DNA from: Euonymus europaeus
Taxonomy: Eukaryota > Streptophyta > Magnoliopsida > Celastrales > Celastraceae
Direction of reading: 5' to 3'
NCBI GenBank assembly: GCA_963580455.1
Contig: OY756966.1
Location: forward strand, 17,239,001-17,303,000
DNA: 64,000 nt
Positions 49,240 through 62,235 of the stretch are shown here, piece after piece; positions within the stretch are counted from its first letter, which is position 1, and every line of letters begins with the position of its first letter. The notes below the pieces were generated by a model, which worked only from the letters and a program-made list of their open reading frames with translations, had not been told where the DNA came from and ran no database searches. A program made the position numbers and the translations under genes.

Positions 49240-49880
49240 GCTCGGGATAGACTTTTTATTGTTCTTCTATGTCAAATTTTACGAGTATAAGCTTCCTACA
49301 TTATTTCGATGCCAAAACGCCAACTTTCTATGACAAATGGACAAAACCGTTAAAAGCTCCTCCATAGAGCTAGTCGAGCAACTTCGGACTATCAAAGTTG
49401 CTCGGGATAGACTTTTTATTGTTCTTCTATGTCAAATTTTACGATTATAAGTTTCCTATATTATTTCGATGCCAAATCACCAACTTTCGATGACAAATGG
49501 ACAAAACCGTTAAAAGCTCCTCCATAGAGAGAGTTGAGCAACTTCGAACTATCAAAATTGCTCGGGATAGACTTTTTATTGTTCTTCTATGTCAAATTTT
49601 ACGAGTATAAGCTTCCTACATTATTTCGATGCCAAAACGCCAACTTTCTATGACAAATGGACAAAACCGTTAAAAGCTCCTCCATAGAGCTAGTCGAGCA
49701 ACTTCGGACTATCAAAGTTGCTCGGGATAGACTTTTTATTGTTCTTCTATGTCAAATTTTACGATTATAAGTTTCCTATATTATTTCGATGCCAAATCAC
49801 CAACTTTCGATGACAAATGGACAAAACCCTTAAAAGCTCCTACATAGAGAGAGTCGAGCAACTTCGGACTATCAAAGTTG
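49240..49880 (+). repeat. Tandem 320-bp dimer, two copies
   Basis: About 49,240-49,560 and 49,560-49,880 carry the same two monomers: one with AACGCCAAC and GAGCTAGTCGAG, one with ACGATTATAAGTTTCC and GACAAATC/CCAAATCACC type bases. Markers lie exactly 320 bp apart (49,221 and 49,541; 49,441 and 49,761). It sits at the joint between the two copies of the larger duplication. Confidence 0.8.
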
Positions 49881-49899
49881 CTCCGGATAGACTTTTTAT

Positions 49900-52120
49900 T
49901 TTTCTTCTTTATCAAATTTTACGAGTATAAGCTTCCTACATTATTTCGATGCCAAAACACCAACTTTCTATGACAAATGGACAAAACCGTTAAAAGCTCC
50001 TCCATAGAGCTAGTCGAGCAACTTCGTACTATCAAAGTTGCTCGGGATAGACTTTTTATTGTTCTTCTATGTCAAATTTTACGAGTATAAGCTTCTTATA
50101 TTATTTTGTTGCCAAAACACCAACTTTCAATGACAAATGGACAAAACCGTTAAAAGCTCCTCCATAGAGAGAGTTGAGCAACTACGGACTATCACAGTTG
50201 CTCGGGATAGACTTTTAATTGTTCTTCTATGTCAAATTTAACGAGTATAAGCTTCCTACATTATTTCGATGCCAAAACAGCAACTTTTGATGACAAATGG
50301 ATAAAACCGTTAAAAGCTCCTCCATAGAGCTAGTCGAGCAACTTCGGACTATCGAAGTTGCTCGGGATAGACTTTTTATTGTTCTTCTATGTCAAATTTT
50401 ACGAGTATAACCTTCCTACATTGTTTCGATGCCAAAACACCAACTTTCTATGACAAATAGACAAAGCCGTTAAAAGCTCCTCCATAGAGAGAGTTGGGCA
50501 ACTACGGACTATCAAAATTGCTCGGGATAGACTTTTAATTGTTCTTCTATGTCAAATTTTACGAGTATAAGCTTCCTACATTATTTCGATGCCAAAACAC
50601 CAACTTTCGATGACAAATGGACAAAACCGTTAAAAGCTCCTCCAGAGAGAGAGTCGAGCAACAACGGCCTATCAAAGATGCTCGGGATAGACTTTTAATT
50701 GTTCTTCTATGTCAAATTTAACGAGTATAAGCTTCCTACATTATTTCGATGAGAAAACATCAACTTTCTATGATAAATAGACAAAACCGTTAAAAGCTCC
50801 TCCATAGAGAGAGTTGAGCAACTTCGGACAATCAAAGTTGCTCGGGATAGACTTTTAATTATTCTTCTATGTCAAATTTTACGAGTATAAGCTTCCTACA
50901 TTATTTCGATGCCAAAAAACTAACTTTCTAAGGCAAAAAAAATAAAATCGTTAAAAGCTCCACCATAGAAAGAGTAGAGCAACTTCGGACTATCAAAATT
51001 GCTCGGGATAGACTTTTAATTGTTCTTCTATGTCAAATTTTACGAGTATAAGCTACCTACATTATTTCGATGCCAAAACACCAACTTTCGATGACAAATA
51101 GACAAAACCGTTAAAAGCTCCTCCATAGAGAGAGTTGAGCAACTACGGACTATCAAAATTGCTCGGGATAGACTTTTTATTGTTCTTCTTTGTAAAAATT
51201 TTCGAGTATAAGCTTCCTACATTATTTTGATGCCAAAACACCAACTTTCTATGACAATTGGACATAAACGTTAAAGGATCCTCCATAGAGAGAGTTGAGC
51301 AACTTCGGACTATCAAAGTTGCTCGGGATAGACTTTTAATTGTTCTTCTATGTCAACTTTTACGAGTATAAGCTTCCTACATTATTTCGATGCCAAATCA
51401 CCAACTTTCGATAACAAATGGACAAAACCGTTAAAAGCTCCTCCATAGAGAGAGTCGAGCAACTTCGGACTATCAAAGTTGCTCGGGATAGAATTTTTAT
51501 TTTTCTTCTATGTCAAATTTTACGAGTATAAGCTTCCTACATTATTTCGATGCCAAAACACAAACTTTCTATGACAAATGGACAAAACCGTTAAAAGCTC
51601 CTCCATAGAGCTAGTCGAGCTACTTCGAACTATCAAAGTTGCTCGGGCTAGACTTTTTATTGTTCTTCTATGTCAAATTTTACGAGTATAAGCTTCGTAT
51701 ATTATTTCGATGCCAAAACACCAACTTTCAATGACAAATGGACAAAACCGTTAAAAGCTCCTCCATAGAGAGAGTTGAGCAACTACGGACTATCAAAGTT
51801 GCTCGGGATAAACTTTTAATTGTTCTTCTATATCAAATTTAACGAGTATAAGCTTCCTACATTATTTCGATGCCAAAACACCAACTTTCTATGACAAATG
51901 GACAAAACCGTTAAAAGCTCCTCCATAGAGAGAGTTGAGCAACTTCGGACAATCAAAGTTGCTCGGGATAGACTTTTAATTGTTCTTCTATGTCAAATTT
52001 AACGAGTATAAGCTTCTACACTATTTCGATGCCAAAACACCAACTTTCTATGACAAATCGACAAAACCGTTAAAAGCTCCTCCATAGAGAGAGTTGAGCA
52101 ACTACGGACTATCAAAGTTG
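49900..52120 (+). repeat. Long duplication, copy 2, with inserted monomers
   Basis: This is the partner of 47,341-49,080. Two extra monomers lie at about 50,580-50,900; they carry CCAGAGAGAGAG with CAACGGCC, and GATGAGAAAACATC. A further extra monomer lies at about 51,680-51,840, with CTTCGTATATT and CTTTCAATGAC. Outside the insertions the order of variants is preserved. Confidence 0.78.
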
Positions 52121-53665
52121 CTCGGGATAGACTTTTATTGTTCTTCTATGTCAAATTTTACGAGTATAAGCTTCCTACATTATTTCGATGCATAAACACC
52201 AACTTTCGATGACAAATGGACAAAGCCGTTAAAAGCTCCTCTATAGAGAGAGTGGAGCAACAACGAACTATCAAAGTTGCTCGGGATAGGCTTTTAATTG
52301 TTCTTCTATTTCAAATTTAACGAGTATAAGCTTTCTACATTATTTCAATGCCAAAACACCAACTTTCTATGACAAATGGACAAAATCGTTAAAAACTCCT
52401 CCATAGAGAGAGTTGAGCAACTACAGGATTTCAAAGTTGCTCGGGATAGACTTTTAATTGTTCTTCTATGTCAAATTTAACGAGTATAAGCTTCCTACAT
52501 TATTTCGATGCCAAAACACCAACTTTCTATGACAAATGGACAAAACCGTTAAAAGCTCCTCCATAGAGAGAGTCGAGCAACTTCGGACTATCAAAGTTGC
52601 TCGGGATAGAATTTTTATTTTTCTTCTATGTCAAATTTTACGAGTATAAGCTTCCTACATTATTTCGATGCCAAAACACCAACTTTCTATGACAAATGGA
52701 CAAAACCGTTAAAAGCTCCTCCATAGAGCTAGTCGAGCAACTTCGAACTATCAAAGTTGCTCGGGCTAGACTTTTTATTGTTCTTCTATGTCAAATTTTA
52801 CGAGTATAAGCTTCTTATATTATTTCGAAGCCAAAACACCAACTTTCAATGACAAATGGACAAAACCGTTAAAAGCTCCTCCATAGAGAGAGTTGAGCAA
52901 CTACGGACTATCAAAGTTGCTCGGGATAAACTTTTAATTGTTCTTCTATATCAAATTTAACGAGTATAAGCTTCCTACATTATTTCGATGCCAAAACACC
53001 AACTTTCTATGACAAATGGACAAAACCGTTAAAAGCTCCTCCATAGAGAGAGTTGAGCAACTTCGGACAATCAAAGTTGCTCGGGATAGACTTTTAATTG
53101 TTCTTCTATGTCAAATTTAACGAGTATAAGCTTCTACACTATTTCGATGCCAAAACACCAACTTTCTATGACAAATCGACAAAACCGTTAAAAGCTCCTC
53201 CATAGAGAGAGTTGAGCAACTACGGACTATCAAAGTTGCTCGGGATAGACTTTTATTGTTCTTCTATGTCAAATTTTACGAGTATAAGCTTCCTACATTA
53301 TTTCGATGCCAAAACACCAACTTTCGATGACAAATGGACAAAGCCGTTAAAAGCTCCTCTATAGAGAGAGTTGAGCAGCAACGAACTATCAAAGTTGCTC
53401 GGGATAGGCTTTTAATTGTTCTTCTATTTCAAATTTAACGAGTATAAGCTTCCTACTTTATTTCAATGCCAAAACACCAACTTTCTATGACAAATGGACA
53501 AAATCGTTAAAAACTCCTCCATAGAGAGAGTTGAGCAACTACAGGATTTCAAAGTTGCTCGGGATAGACTTTTAATTGTTCTTCTATGTCAAATTTAACG
53601 AGTATAAGCTTCCTACATTATTTCGATGCCAAAACACCAACTTTCTATGACAAATAGACAAAACC
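51420..53665 (+). repeat. 7-mer HOR of 1,118 bp, two copies
   Basis: About 51,420-52,548 is repeated at 52,549-53,665. Markers at 1,118 bp include GGGATAGAATTTTTATTT (51,481 and 52,599), GGGCTAGAC (51,641 and 52,759), GGGATAAAC with TTCTATATC, AAGCTTCTACAC (52,010 and 53,128), GACAAAGCCG and ACTACAGGATTTC. The net loss of 2 bp from 7 x 160 comes from one-base deletions in TTCTACAC and ACTTTTATTG. Confidence 0.83.
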
Positions 53666-54265
53666 GTTAAAAGCTCCTCCATAGAGAGAGTTGAGCAACT
53701 TCGGACTATCAATGTTGCTCGGGATAGACTTTTTGTTGTTCTTCTATGCAACTTGTACGAGTATAAGCTTCCTACATTATTTCGATGCCAAAACACCAAC
53801 TTTCTATGACAAATCGACAAAACCGTTAAAAGCTCCTCCATAGAGAGAGTCGAGCAACTTCGGACTATCAAAGTTGCCCCGGATAGACTTTTTATTTTTC
53901 TTTTATGTCAAATTTTACGAGTATAAGCTTCCTACATTATTTCGATGCCAAAACACCAACTTTCTATGACAAATGGACAAAACCGTTAAAAGCCCCTCCA
54001 TAGAGAGAGTTGAGCAACTTCGGACTATCAATGTTGCTCGGGATAGACTTTTTGTTGTTCTTCTATGCAACTTTTACGAGTATAAGCTTCCTACATTATT
54101 CCGATGCCAAAACACCAACTTTCTATGACAAATGGACAAAACCGTTAAAAGCTCCTCCATAGAGAGAGTCGAGCAACTTCGGACTATCAAAGTTGCTCCG
54201 GATAGACTTTTTATTTTTCTTCTATGTCAAATTTTACGAGTATAAGCTTCCTACATTATTTCGAT
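53625..54265 (+). repeat. Tandem 319-bp dimer, two copies
   Basis: The pair ATCAATGTTGCTC with TTTTTGTTGTTC and TTCTATGCAACTT, followed by a TTGCYCCGG monomer, occurs at about 53,625-53,944 and again to 54,265. TTCTATGCAACTT is one base shorter than the usual TTCTATGTCAAATT. The same dimer pair is seen again at about 61,455-62,095. Confidence 0.75.
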
Positions 54266-55199
54266 GCAAAAAAACTAACTTTCTAAGACAAAAAAATAAA
54301 ATCGTTAAAAGCTCCACCATAGAAAGAGTAGAGCAACTTCGGACTATCAAAAATTCTCGGGATAGACTTTTTATTGTTCTTCTATGTCAAATTTTACGAG
54401 TATAAGCTTCCTACATTATTTCGATGCCAAAACACCAACTTTCCATGACAAATGGACAAAACCGTTTAAAGCTCCTCCATAGAGAGAGTTGAGCAACTTC
54501 GAACTATCAAAATTGCTCGGGATAGACTTTTTATTGTTCTTCTTTGTAAAATTTTTTGAGTATAAGCTTCCTACATTATTTGGATGCCAAATCACCAACT
54601 TTCTATGACAAATGGACAAAACCGTTAAAAGCTCCTCCATAGAGCTAGTCGAGCAACTTCGGACTATCAAAGTTGCTCGGGATAGACTTTTTATTGTTCT
54701 TCTATGTCAAATTTTACGAGTATAAGCTTCCTACATTATTTGGATGCCAAATCACCAACTTTCGATGAAAAATGGACAAAACCGTTAAAAGCTCCTCCAT
54801 AGAGAGAGTCGAGCAACTTCGGACTATCAAAGTTGCTCTGGATAGACTTTTTATTTTTCTTCTGTGTCAAATTTTACGGGTATAAGCTTCCTACATTATT
54901 CCGATGCCAAAACACCAACTTTCTATGACAAATGGACAAAACCGTTAAAAGCTCCTCCATAGAGAGAGTCGAGCAACTTCGGACTATCAAAGTTGCTCCG
55001 GATAGACTTTTTATTGTTCTTCTATGTCAAATTTTACGAGTATAAGCTTCGTATATTATTTCGATGCCAAAACACCAACTTTCAATGACAAATGGACAAA
55101 ACCGTTAAAAGCTCCTCCATAGAGAGAGTTGAGCAACTACGGACTATCAAAGTTGCTCGGGATAAACTTTTAATTGTTCTTCTATATCAAATTTAACGA
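54266..55199 (+). repeat. Satellite monomers preceding the 1,438-bp HOR
   Basis: An A-rich monomer (CTAACTTTCTAAGAC, about 54,260-54,410) is followed by monomers with CTTTCCATGAC, TTTGGATGCC, TTGCTCTGG and GGGATAAAC. The A-rich monomer here lies 1,279 bp before the one in the first full 9-mer copy, so this stretch may be a relic of a related 8-mer unit. No other feature is visible. Confidence 0.6.
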
Positions 55200-58100
55200 G
55201 TATAAGCTTCCTACATTATTTCGATGCCAAAACACCAACTTTCTATGACAAATGGACAAAATCGTTAAAAACTCCTCCATAGAGAGAGTTGAGCAACTAC
55301 AGGATATCAAAGTTGCTCGGGATAGACTTTTTGTTGTTCTTCTATGCAACTTTTATGAGTATAAGCTTCCTACATTATTTCGATGCCAAAACACCAACTT
55401 TCTATGACAAATGGACAAAACCGTTAAAAGCTCCTCCATAGAGAGAGTCGAGCAACTTCGGACTATCAAAGTTGCTCCGGATAGACTTTTTATTTTTCTT
55501 CTATGTCAAATTTTACGAGTATAAGCTTCCTACGTTATTTCGATGCCAAAAAACTAACTTTCTAAGACAAAAATATAAAATCGTTAAAAGCTCCACCATA
55601 GAAAGAGTAGAGCAACTTCGGACCATCAAAAATTCTCGGGATAGACTTTTTATTGTTCTTCTATGTCAAATTTTACGAGTATAAGCTTCCTACATTATTT
55701 CGATGCCAAAAAACTAACTTTCTAAGACAAAAAAATAAAATCGTTAAAAGCTCCACCATAGAAAGAGTAGAGCAACTTCGGACTATCAAAAATTCTCGGG
55801 ATAGACTTTTTATTGTTCTTCTATGTCAAATTTTACGAGTATAAGCTTCCTACATTATTTCGATGACAAAACACCAACTTTCTATGATAAATAGACAAAA
55901 CCGTTAAAAGCTTCTCCATAGAGAGAGTTGAGCAACTTTGGACAATCAAAGTTGCTCGGGATAGACTTTTATTGTTCTTCTATGGCAAATTTTACGAGTA
56001 TATGCTTCCTACATTATTTCGATGCCAAAACACCAACTTTCCATGACAAATGGACAAAACCGTTAAAAGCTCCTCCATAGAGAGAGTTGAGCAACTTCGA
56101 ACTATCAAAATTGCTCGGGATAGACTTTTTATTGTTCTTCTTTGTAAAATTTTTCGAGTATAAGCTTCCTACATTATTTTGATGCCAAAACACCAACTTT
56201 CTATGACAATTGGACAAAAACGTTAAAAGATCCTCCATAGAGAGAGTTGAGCAACTTCGGACTATCAAAGTTGCTCGGGATAGACTTTTAATTGTTCTTC
56301 TATGTCAACTTTTACGAGTATAAGCTTCCTACATTATTTCGATGCCAAATCACCAACTTTCGATAACAAATGGACAAAACCGTTAAAAGCTCCTCCATAG
56401 AGAGAGTCGAGCAACTTCGGACTATCAAAGTTGCTCGGGATAGAATTTTTATTTTTCTTCTATGTCAAATTTTACGAGTATAAGCTTCCTACATTATTTC
56501 GATGCCAAAACACCAACTTTCTATGACAAATGGACAAAACCGTTAAAAGCTCCTCCATAGAGCTAGTCGAGCAACTTCGAACTATCAAAGTTGCTCGGGC
56601 TAGACTTTTTATTTTTCTTCTATGTCAAATTTTACGAGTATAAGCTTCCTACATTATTTCAATGCCAAAACACCAACTTTCTATGACAAATGGACAAAAC
56701 CGTTAAAAACTCCTCCATAGAGAGAGTTGAGCAACTACAGGATATCAAAGTTGCTCGGGATAGACTTTTTGTTGTTCTTCTATGCAACTTTTACGAGTAT
56801 AAGCTTCCTACATTATTTCGATGCCAAAACACCAACTTTCTATGACAAATGGACAAAACCGTTAAAAGCTCCTCCATAGAGAGAGTCGAGCAACTTCGGA
56901 CTATCAAAGTTGCTCTGGATAGACTTTTTATTTTTCTTCTATGTCAAATTTTACGAGTATAAGCTTCCTACATTATTTCGATGCCAAAAAACTAACTTTC
57001 TAAGACAAAAAAATAAAATCGTTAAAAGCTCCACCATAGAAAGAGTAGAGCAACTTCGGACCATCAAAAATTCTCGGGATAGACTTTTTATTGTTCTTCT
57101 ATGTCAAATTTTACGAGTATAAGCTTCCTACATTATTTCGATGCCAAAAAACTAACTTTCTAAGACAAAAAAATAAAATCGTTAAAAGCTCCAACATAGA
57201 AAGAGTAGAGCAACTTCGGACTATCAAAAATTCTCGGGATAGACTTTTTATTGTTCTTCTATGTCAAATTTTACGAGTATAAGCTTCCTACATTATTTCG
57301 ATGACAAAACACCAACTTTCTATGATAAATAGACAAAACCGTTAAAAGCTTCTCCATAGAGAGAGTTGAGCAACTTTGGACAATCAAAGTTGCTCGGGAT
57401 AGACTTTTATTGTTCTTCTATGTCAAATTTTACGAGTATATGCTTCCTACATTATTTCGATGCCAAAACACCAACTTCCCATGACAAATGGACAAAACCG
57501 TTAAAAGCTCCTCCATAGAGAGAGTTGAGCAACTTCGAACTATCAAAATTGCTCGGGATAGACTTTTTATTGTTCTTCTTTGTAAAATTTTTCGAGTATA
57601 AGCTTCCTACATTATTTTGATGCCAAAACACCAACTTTCTATGACAATTGGACAAAAACGTTAAAAGATCCTCCATAGAGAGAGTTGAGCAACTTCGGAC
57701 TATCAAAGTTGCTCGGGATAGACTTTTAATTGTTCTTCTATGTCAACTTTTACGAGTATAAGCTTCCTACATTATTTCGATGCCAAATCACCAACTTTCG
57801 ATAACAAATGGACAAAACCGTTAAAAGCTCCTCCATAGAGAGAGTCGAGCAACTTCGGACTATCAAAGTTGCTCGGGATAGAATTTTTATTTTTCTTCTA
57901 TGTCAAATTTTACGAGTATAAGCTTCCTACATTATTTCGATGCCAAAACACCAACTTTCTATGACAAATGGACAAAACCGTTAAAAGCTCCTCCATAGAG
58001 CTAGTCGAGCAACTTCGAACTATCAAAGTTGCTCGGGCTAGACTTTTTATTTTTCTTCTATGTCAAATTTTACGAGTATAAGCTTCCTACATTATTTCAA

Positions 58101-60632
58101 TGCCAAAACACCAACTTTCTATGACAAATGGACAAAACCGTTAAAAACTCCTCCATAGAGAGAGTTGAGCAACTACAGGATATCAAAGTTGCTCGGGATA
58201 GACTTTTTGTTGTTCTTCTATGCAACTTTTACGAGTATAAGCTTCCTACATTATTTCGATGCCAAAACACCAACTTTCTATGACAAATGGACAAAACCGT
58301 TAAAAGCTCCTCCATAGAGAGAGTCGAGCAACTTCGGACTATCAAAGTTGCTCTGGATAGACTTTTTATTTTTCTTCTATGTCAAATTTTACGAGTATAA
58401 GCTTCCTACATTATTTCGATGCCAAAAAACTAACTTTCTAAGACAAAAAAATAAAATCGTTAAAAGCTCCAACATAGAAAGAGTAGAGCAACTTCGGACC
58501 ATCAAAAATTCTCGGGATAGACTTTTTATTGTTCTTCTATGTCAAATTTTACGAGTATAAGCTTCCTACATTATTTCGATGCCAAAAAACTAACTTTCTA
58601 AGACAAAAAAATAAAATCGTTAAAAGCTCCACCATAGAAAGAGTAGAGCAACTTCGGACTATCAAAAATTCTCGGGATAGACTTTTTATTGTTCTTCTAT
58701 GTCAAATTTTACGAGTATAAGCTTCCTACATTATTTCGATGACAAAACACCAACTTTCTATGATAAATAGACAAAACCGTTAAAAGCTTCTCCATAGAGA
58801 GAGTTGAGCAACTTTGGACAATCAAAGTTGCTCGGGATAGACTTTTATTGTTCTTCTATGTCAAATTTTACGAGTATATGCTTCCTACATTATTTCGATG
58901 CCAAAACACCAACTTTCCATTACAAATGGACAAAACCGTTAAAAGCTCCTCCATAGAGAGAGTTGAGCAACTTCGAACTATCAAAATTGCTCGGGATAGA
59001 CTTTTTATTGTTCTTCTTTGTAAAATTTTTCGAGTATAAGCTTCCTACATTATTTTGATGCCAAAACACCAACTTTCTATGACAATTGGACAAAAACGTT
59101 AAAAGATCCTCCATAGAGAGAGTTGAGCAACTTCGGACTATCAAAGTTGCTCGGGATAGACTTTTAATTGTTCTTCTATGTCAACTTTTACGAGTATAAG
59201 CTTCCTACATTATTTCGATGCCAAATCACCAACTTTCGATAACAAATGGACAAAACCGTTAAAAGCTCCTCCATAGAGAGAGTCGAGCAACTTCGGATTA
59301 TCGAAGTTGCTCGGGATAGAATTTTTATTTTTCTTCTATGTCAAATTTTACGAGTATAAGCTTCCTACATTATTTCAATGCCAAAACACCAACTTTCTAT
59401 GACAAATGGACAAAACCGTTAAAAGCTCCTCCATAGAGCTAGTCGAGCAACTTCGAACTATCAAAGTTGCTCGGGCTAGACTTTTTATTTTTCTTCTATG
59501 TCAAATTTTACGAGTATAAGCTTCCTACATTATTTCAATGCCAAAACACCAACTTTCTATGACAAATGGACAAAACCGTTAAAAACTCCTCCATAGAGAG
59601 AGTCGAGCAACTTCGGACTATCAAAGTTGCTCTGGATAGACTTTTTATTTTTCTTCTATGTCAAATTTTACGAGTATAAGCTTCCTACATTATTTCGATG
59701 CCAAAAAACTAACTTTCTAAGACAAAAAAATAAAATCGTTAAAAGCTCCACCATAGAAAGAGTAGAGCAACTTCGGACCATCAAAAATTCTCGGGATAGA
59801 CTTTTTATTGTTCTTCTATGTCAAATTTTACGAGTATAAGCTTCCTACATTATTTCGATGCCAAAAAACTAACTTTCTAAGACAAATAGACAAAACCGTT
59901 AAAAGCTCCACCATAAAAAGAGTAGAGCAACTTCGGACTATCAAAAATTCTCGGGATAGACTTTTTATTGTTCTTCTATGTCAAATTTTACGAGTATAAG
60001 CTTCCTACATTATTTCGATGACAAAACACCAACTTTCCATGACAAATGGACAAAACCGTTAAAAGCTCCTCCATAGAGAGAGTTGAGCAACTTCGAACTA
60101 TCAAAATTGCTCGGGATAGACTTTTTATTGTTCTTCTTTGTAAAATTTTTCGAGTATAAGCTTCCTACATTATTTGGATGCCAAAACACCAACTTTCTAT
60201 GACAATTGGACAAAAACGTTAAAAGATCCTCCATAGAGAGAGTTGAGCAACTTCGGACTATCAAAGTTGCTCGGGATAGACTTTTAATTGTTCTTCTATG
60301 TCAACTTTTACGAGTATAAGCTTCCTACATTATTTCGATGCCAAATCACCAACTTTCGATAACAAATGGACAAAACCGTTAAAAGCTCTTCCATAGAGAG
60401 AGTCGAGCAACTTCGGACTATCAAAGTTGCTCGGGATAGAATTTTTATTTTTCTTCTATGTCAAATTTTACGAGTATAAGCTTCCTACATTATTTCGATG
60501 CCAAAACACCAACTTTCTATCACAAATGGACAAAACCGTTAAAAGCTCCTCCATAGAGCTAGTCGAGCAACTTCGAACTATCAAAGTTGCTCGGGCTAGA
60601 CTTTTTATTGTTCTTCTATGTCAAACTTTACG
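55200..60632 (+). repeat. 9-mer HOR of 1,438 bp, three full copies and one shortened copy
   Basis: The copies are about 55,200-56,637, 56,638-58,075 and 58,076-59,513, then 59,514-60,632 with only seven monomers. Each full copy holds ACAGGATATC, TGCAACTTTT, two adjacent A-rich monomers (CTAACTTTCTAAGAC), TTTGGACAATC, CTTTCCAT, CAATTGGAC with AAAACGTTAAAAGATCC, TCGATAACAAAT and GGGCTAGAC. In the last copy the ACAGGATATC monomer is fused out at about 59,590. A GATGACAAAAC monomer is fused directly to CTTTCCATGAC at about 60,020. Together these explain the 1,118-bp length. Confidence 0.87.
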
Positions 60633-62235
60633 AGTATAAGCTTCTTATATTATTTCAATGCCAAAACACCAACTTTCAATGACAAATGGACAAAACCGTT
60701 AAAAGCTCCTCCATAGAGAGAGTTGAGCAACTACGGACTATCAAAGTTGCTCGGGATAAACTTTTAATTGTTCTTCTATATCAAATTTAACGAGTATAAG
60801 CTTCCTACATTATTTCGATGCCAAAACACCAACTTTCTATGACAAATGGACAAAACCGTTAAAAGCTCCTCCATAGAGAGAGTTGAGCAACTTCGGACAA
60901 TCAAAGTTGCTCGGGATAGACTTTTAATTGTTCTTCTATGTCAAATTTAACGAGTATAAGCTTCTACACTATTTCGATGCCAAAACACCAACTTTCTATG
61001 ACAAATCGACAAAACCGTTAAAAGCTCCTCCATAGAGAGAGTTGAGCAACTACGGACTATCAAAGTTGCTCGGGATAGACTTTTATTGTTCTTCTATGTC
61101 AAATTTTACAAGTATAAGCTTCCTACATTATTTCGATGCCAAAACACCAACTTTCGATGACAAATGGACAAAGCCGTTAAAAGCTCCTCTATAGAGAGAG
61201 TTGAGCAACAACGAACTATCAAAGTTGCTCGGGATAGACTTTTAATTGTTCTTCTATTTCAAATTTAACGAGTATAAGCTTCCTACATTATTTCAATGCC
61301 AAAACACCAACTTTCTATGACAAATGGACAAAATCGTTAAAAACTCCTCTACAGAGAGAGTTGAGCAACTACAGGATTTCAAAGTTGCTCGGGATAGACT
61401 TTTAATTGTTCTTCTATGTCAAATTTAACGAGTATAAGCTTCCTACATTATTTCGATGCCAAAACACCAACTTTCTATGACAAATAGACAAAACCGTTAA
61501 AAGCTCCTCCATAGAGAGAGTTGAGCAACTTCGGACTATCAATGTTGCTCGGGATAGACTTTTTGTTGTTCTTCTATGCAACTTTTACGTGTATAAGCTT
61601 CCTACATTATTTCGATGCCAAAACACCAACTTTCTATGACAAATGGACAAAACCGTTAAAAGCTCCTCCATAGAGAGAGTCGAGCAACTTCGGACTATCA
61701 AAGTTGCTCCGGATAGACTTTTTATTTTTCTTCTATGTCAAATTTTACGAGTATAAGCTTCCTACATTATTTCGTTGCCAAAACACCAACTTTCTATGAC
61801 AAATGGACAAAACCGTTAAAAGCTCCTCCATGGAGAGAGTTGAGCAACTTCGGACTATCAATGTTGCTCGGGATAGACTTTTTGTTGTTATTCTATGCAA
61901 CTTTTACGAGTATAAGCTTCCTACATTATTTCGATGCCAAAACACCAACTTTCTATGACAAATGGACAAAACCGTTAAAAGCTCCTCCATAGAGAGAGTC
62001 GAGCAACTTCGGACTATCAAAGTTGCTCCGGATAGACTTTTTATTTTTCTTCTATGTCAAATTTTACGAGTATAAGCTTCCTACATTATTTCGATGCCAA
62101 AAAACTAACTTTCTAAGACAAAAAATAAAATCGTTAAAAGCTCCACCATAGAAAGAGTAGAGCAACTTCGGACTATCAAAAATTCTCGGGATAGACTTTT
62201 TATTGTTCTTCTATGTCAAATTTTACGAGTATAAG
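60400..62235 (+). repeat. Segment matching 52,570-54,405 at 7,830 bp
   Basis: The order GGGATAGAATTTTT, GGGCTAGAC, CTTATATTATTTC, GGGATAAAC, AAGCTTCTACAC, GACAAAGCCG, ACTACAGGATTTC, ATCAATGTTGCTC, TGCAACTTTT and the A-rich monomer repeats from 52,570-54,405. ACAGGATTTC is at 53,541 and 61,371. The 1,438-bp HOR lies between the two matching segments. Confidence 0.8.
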
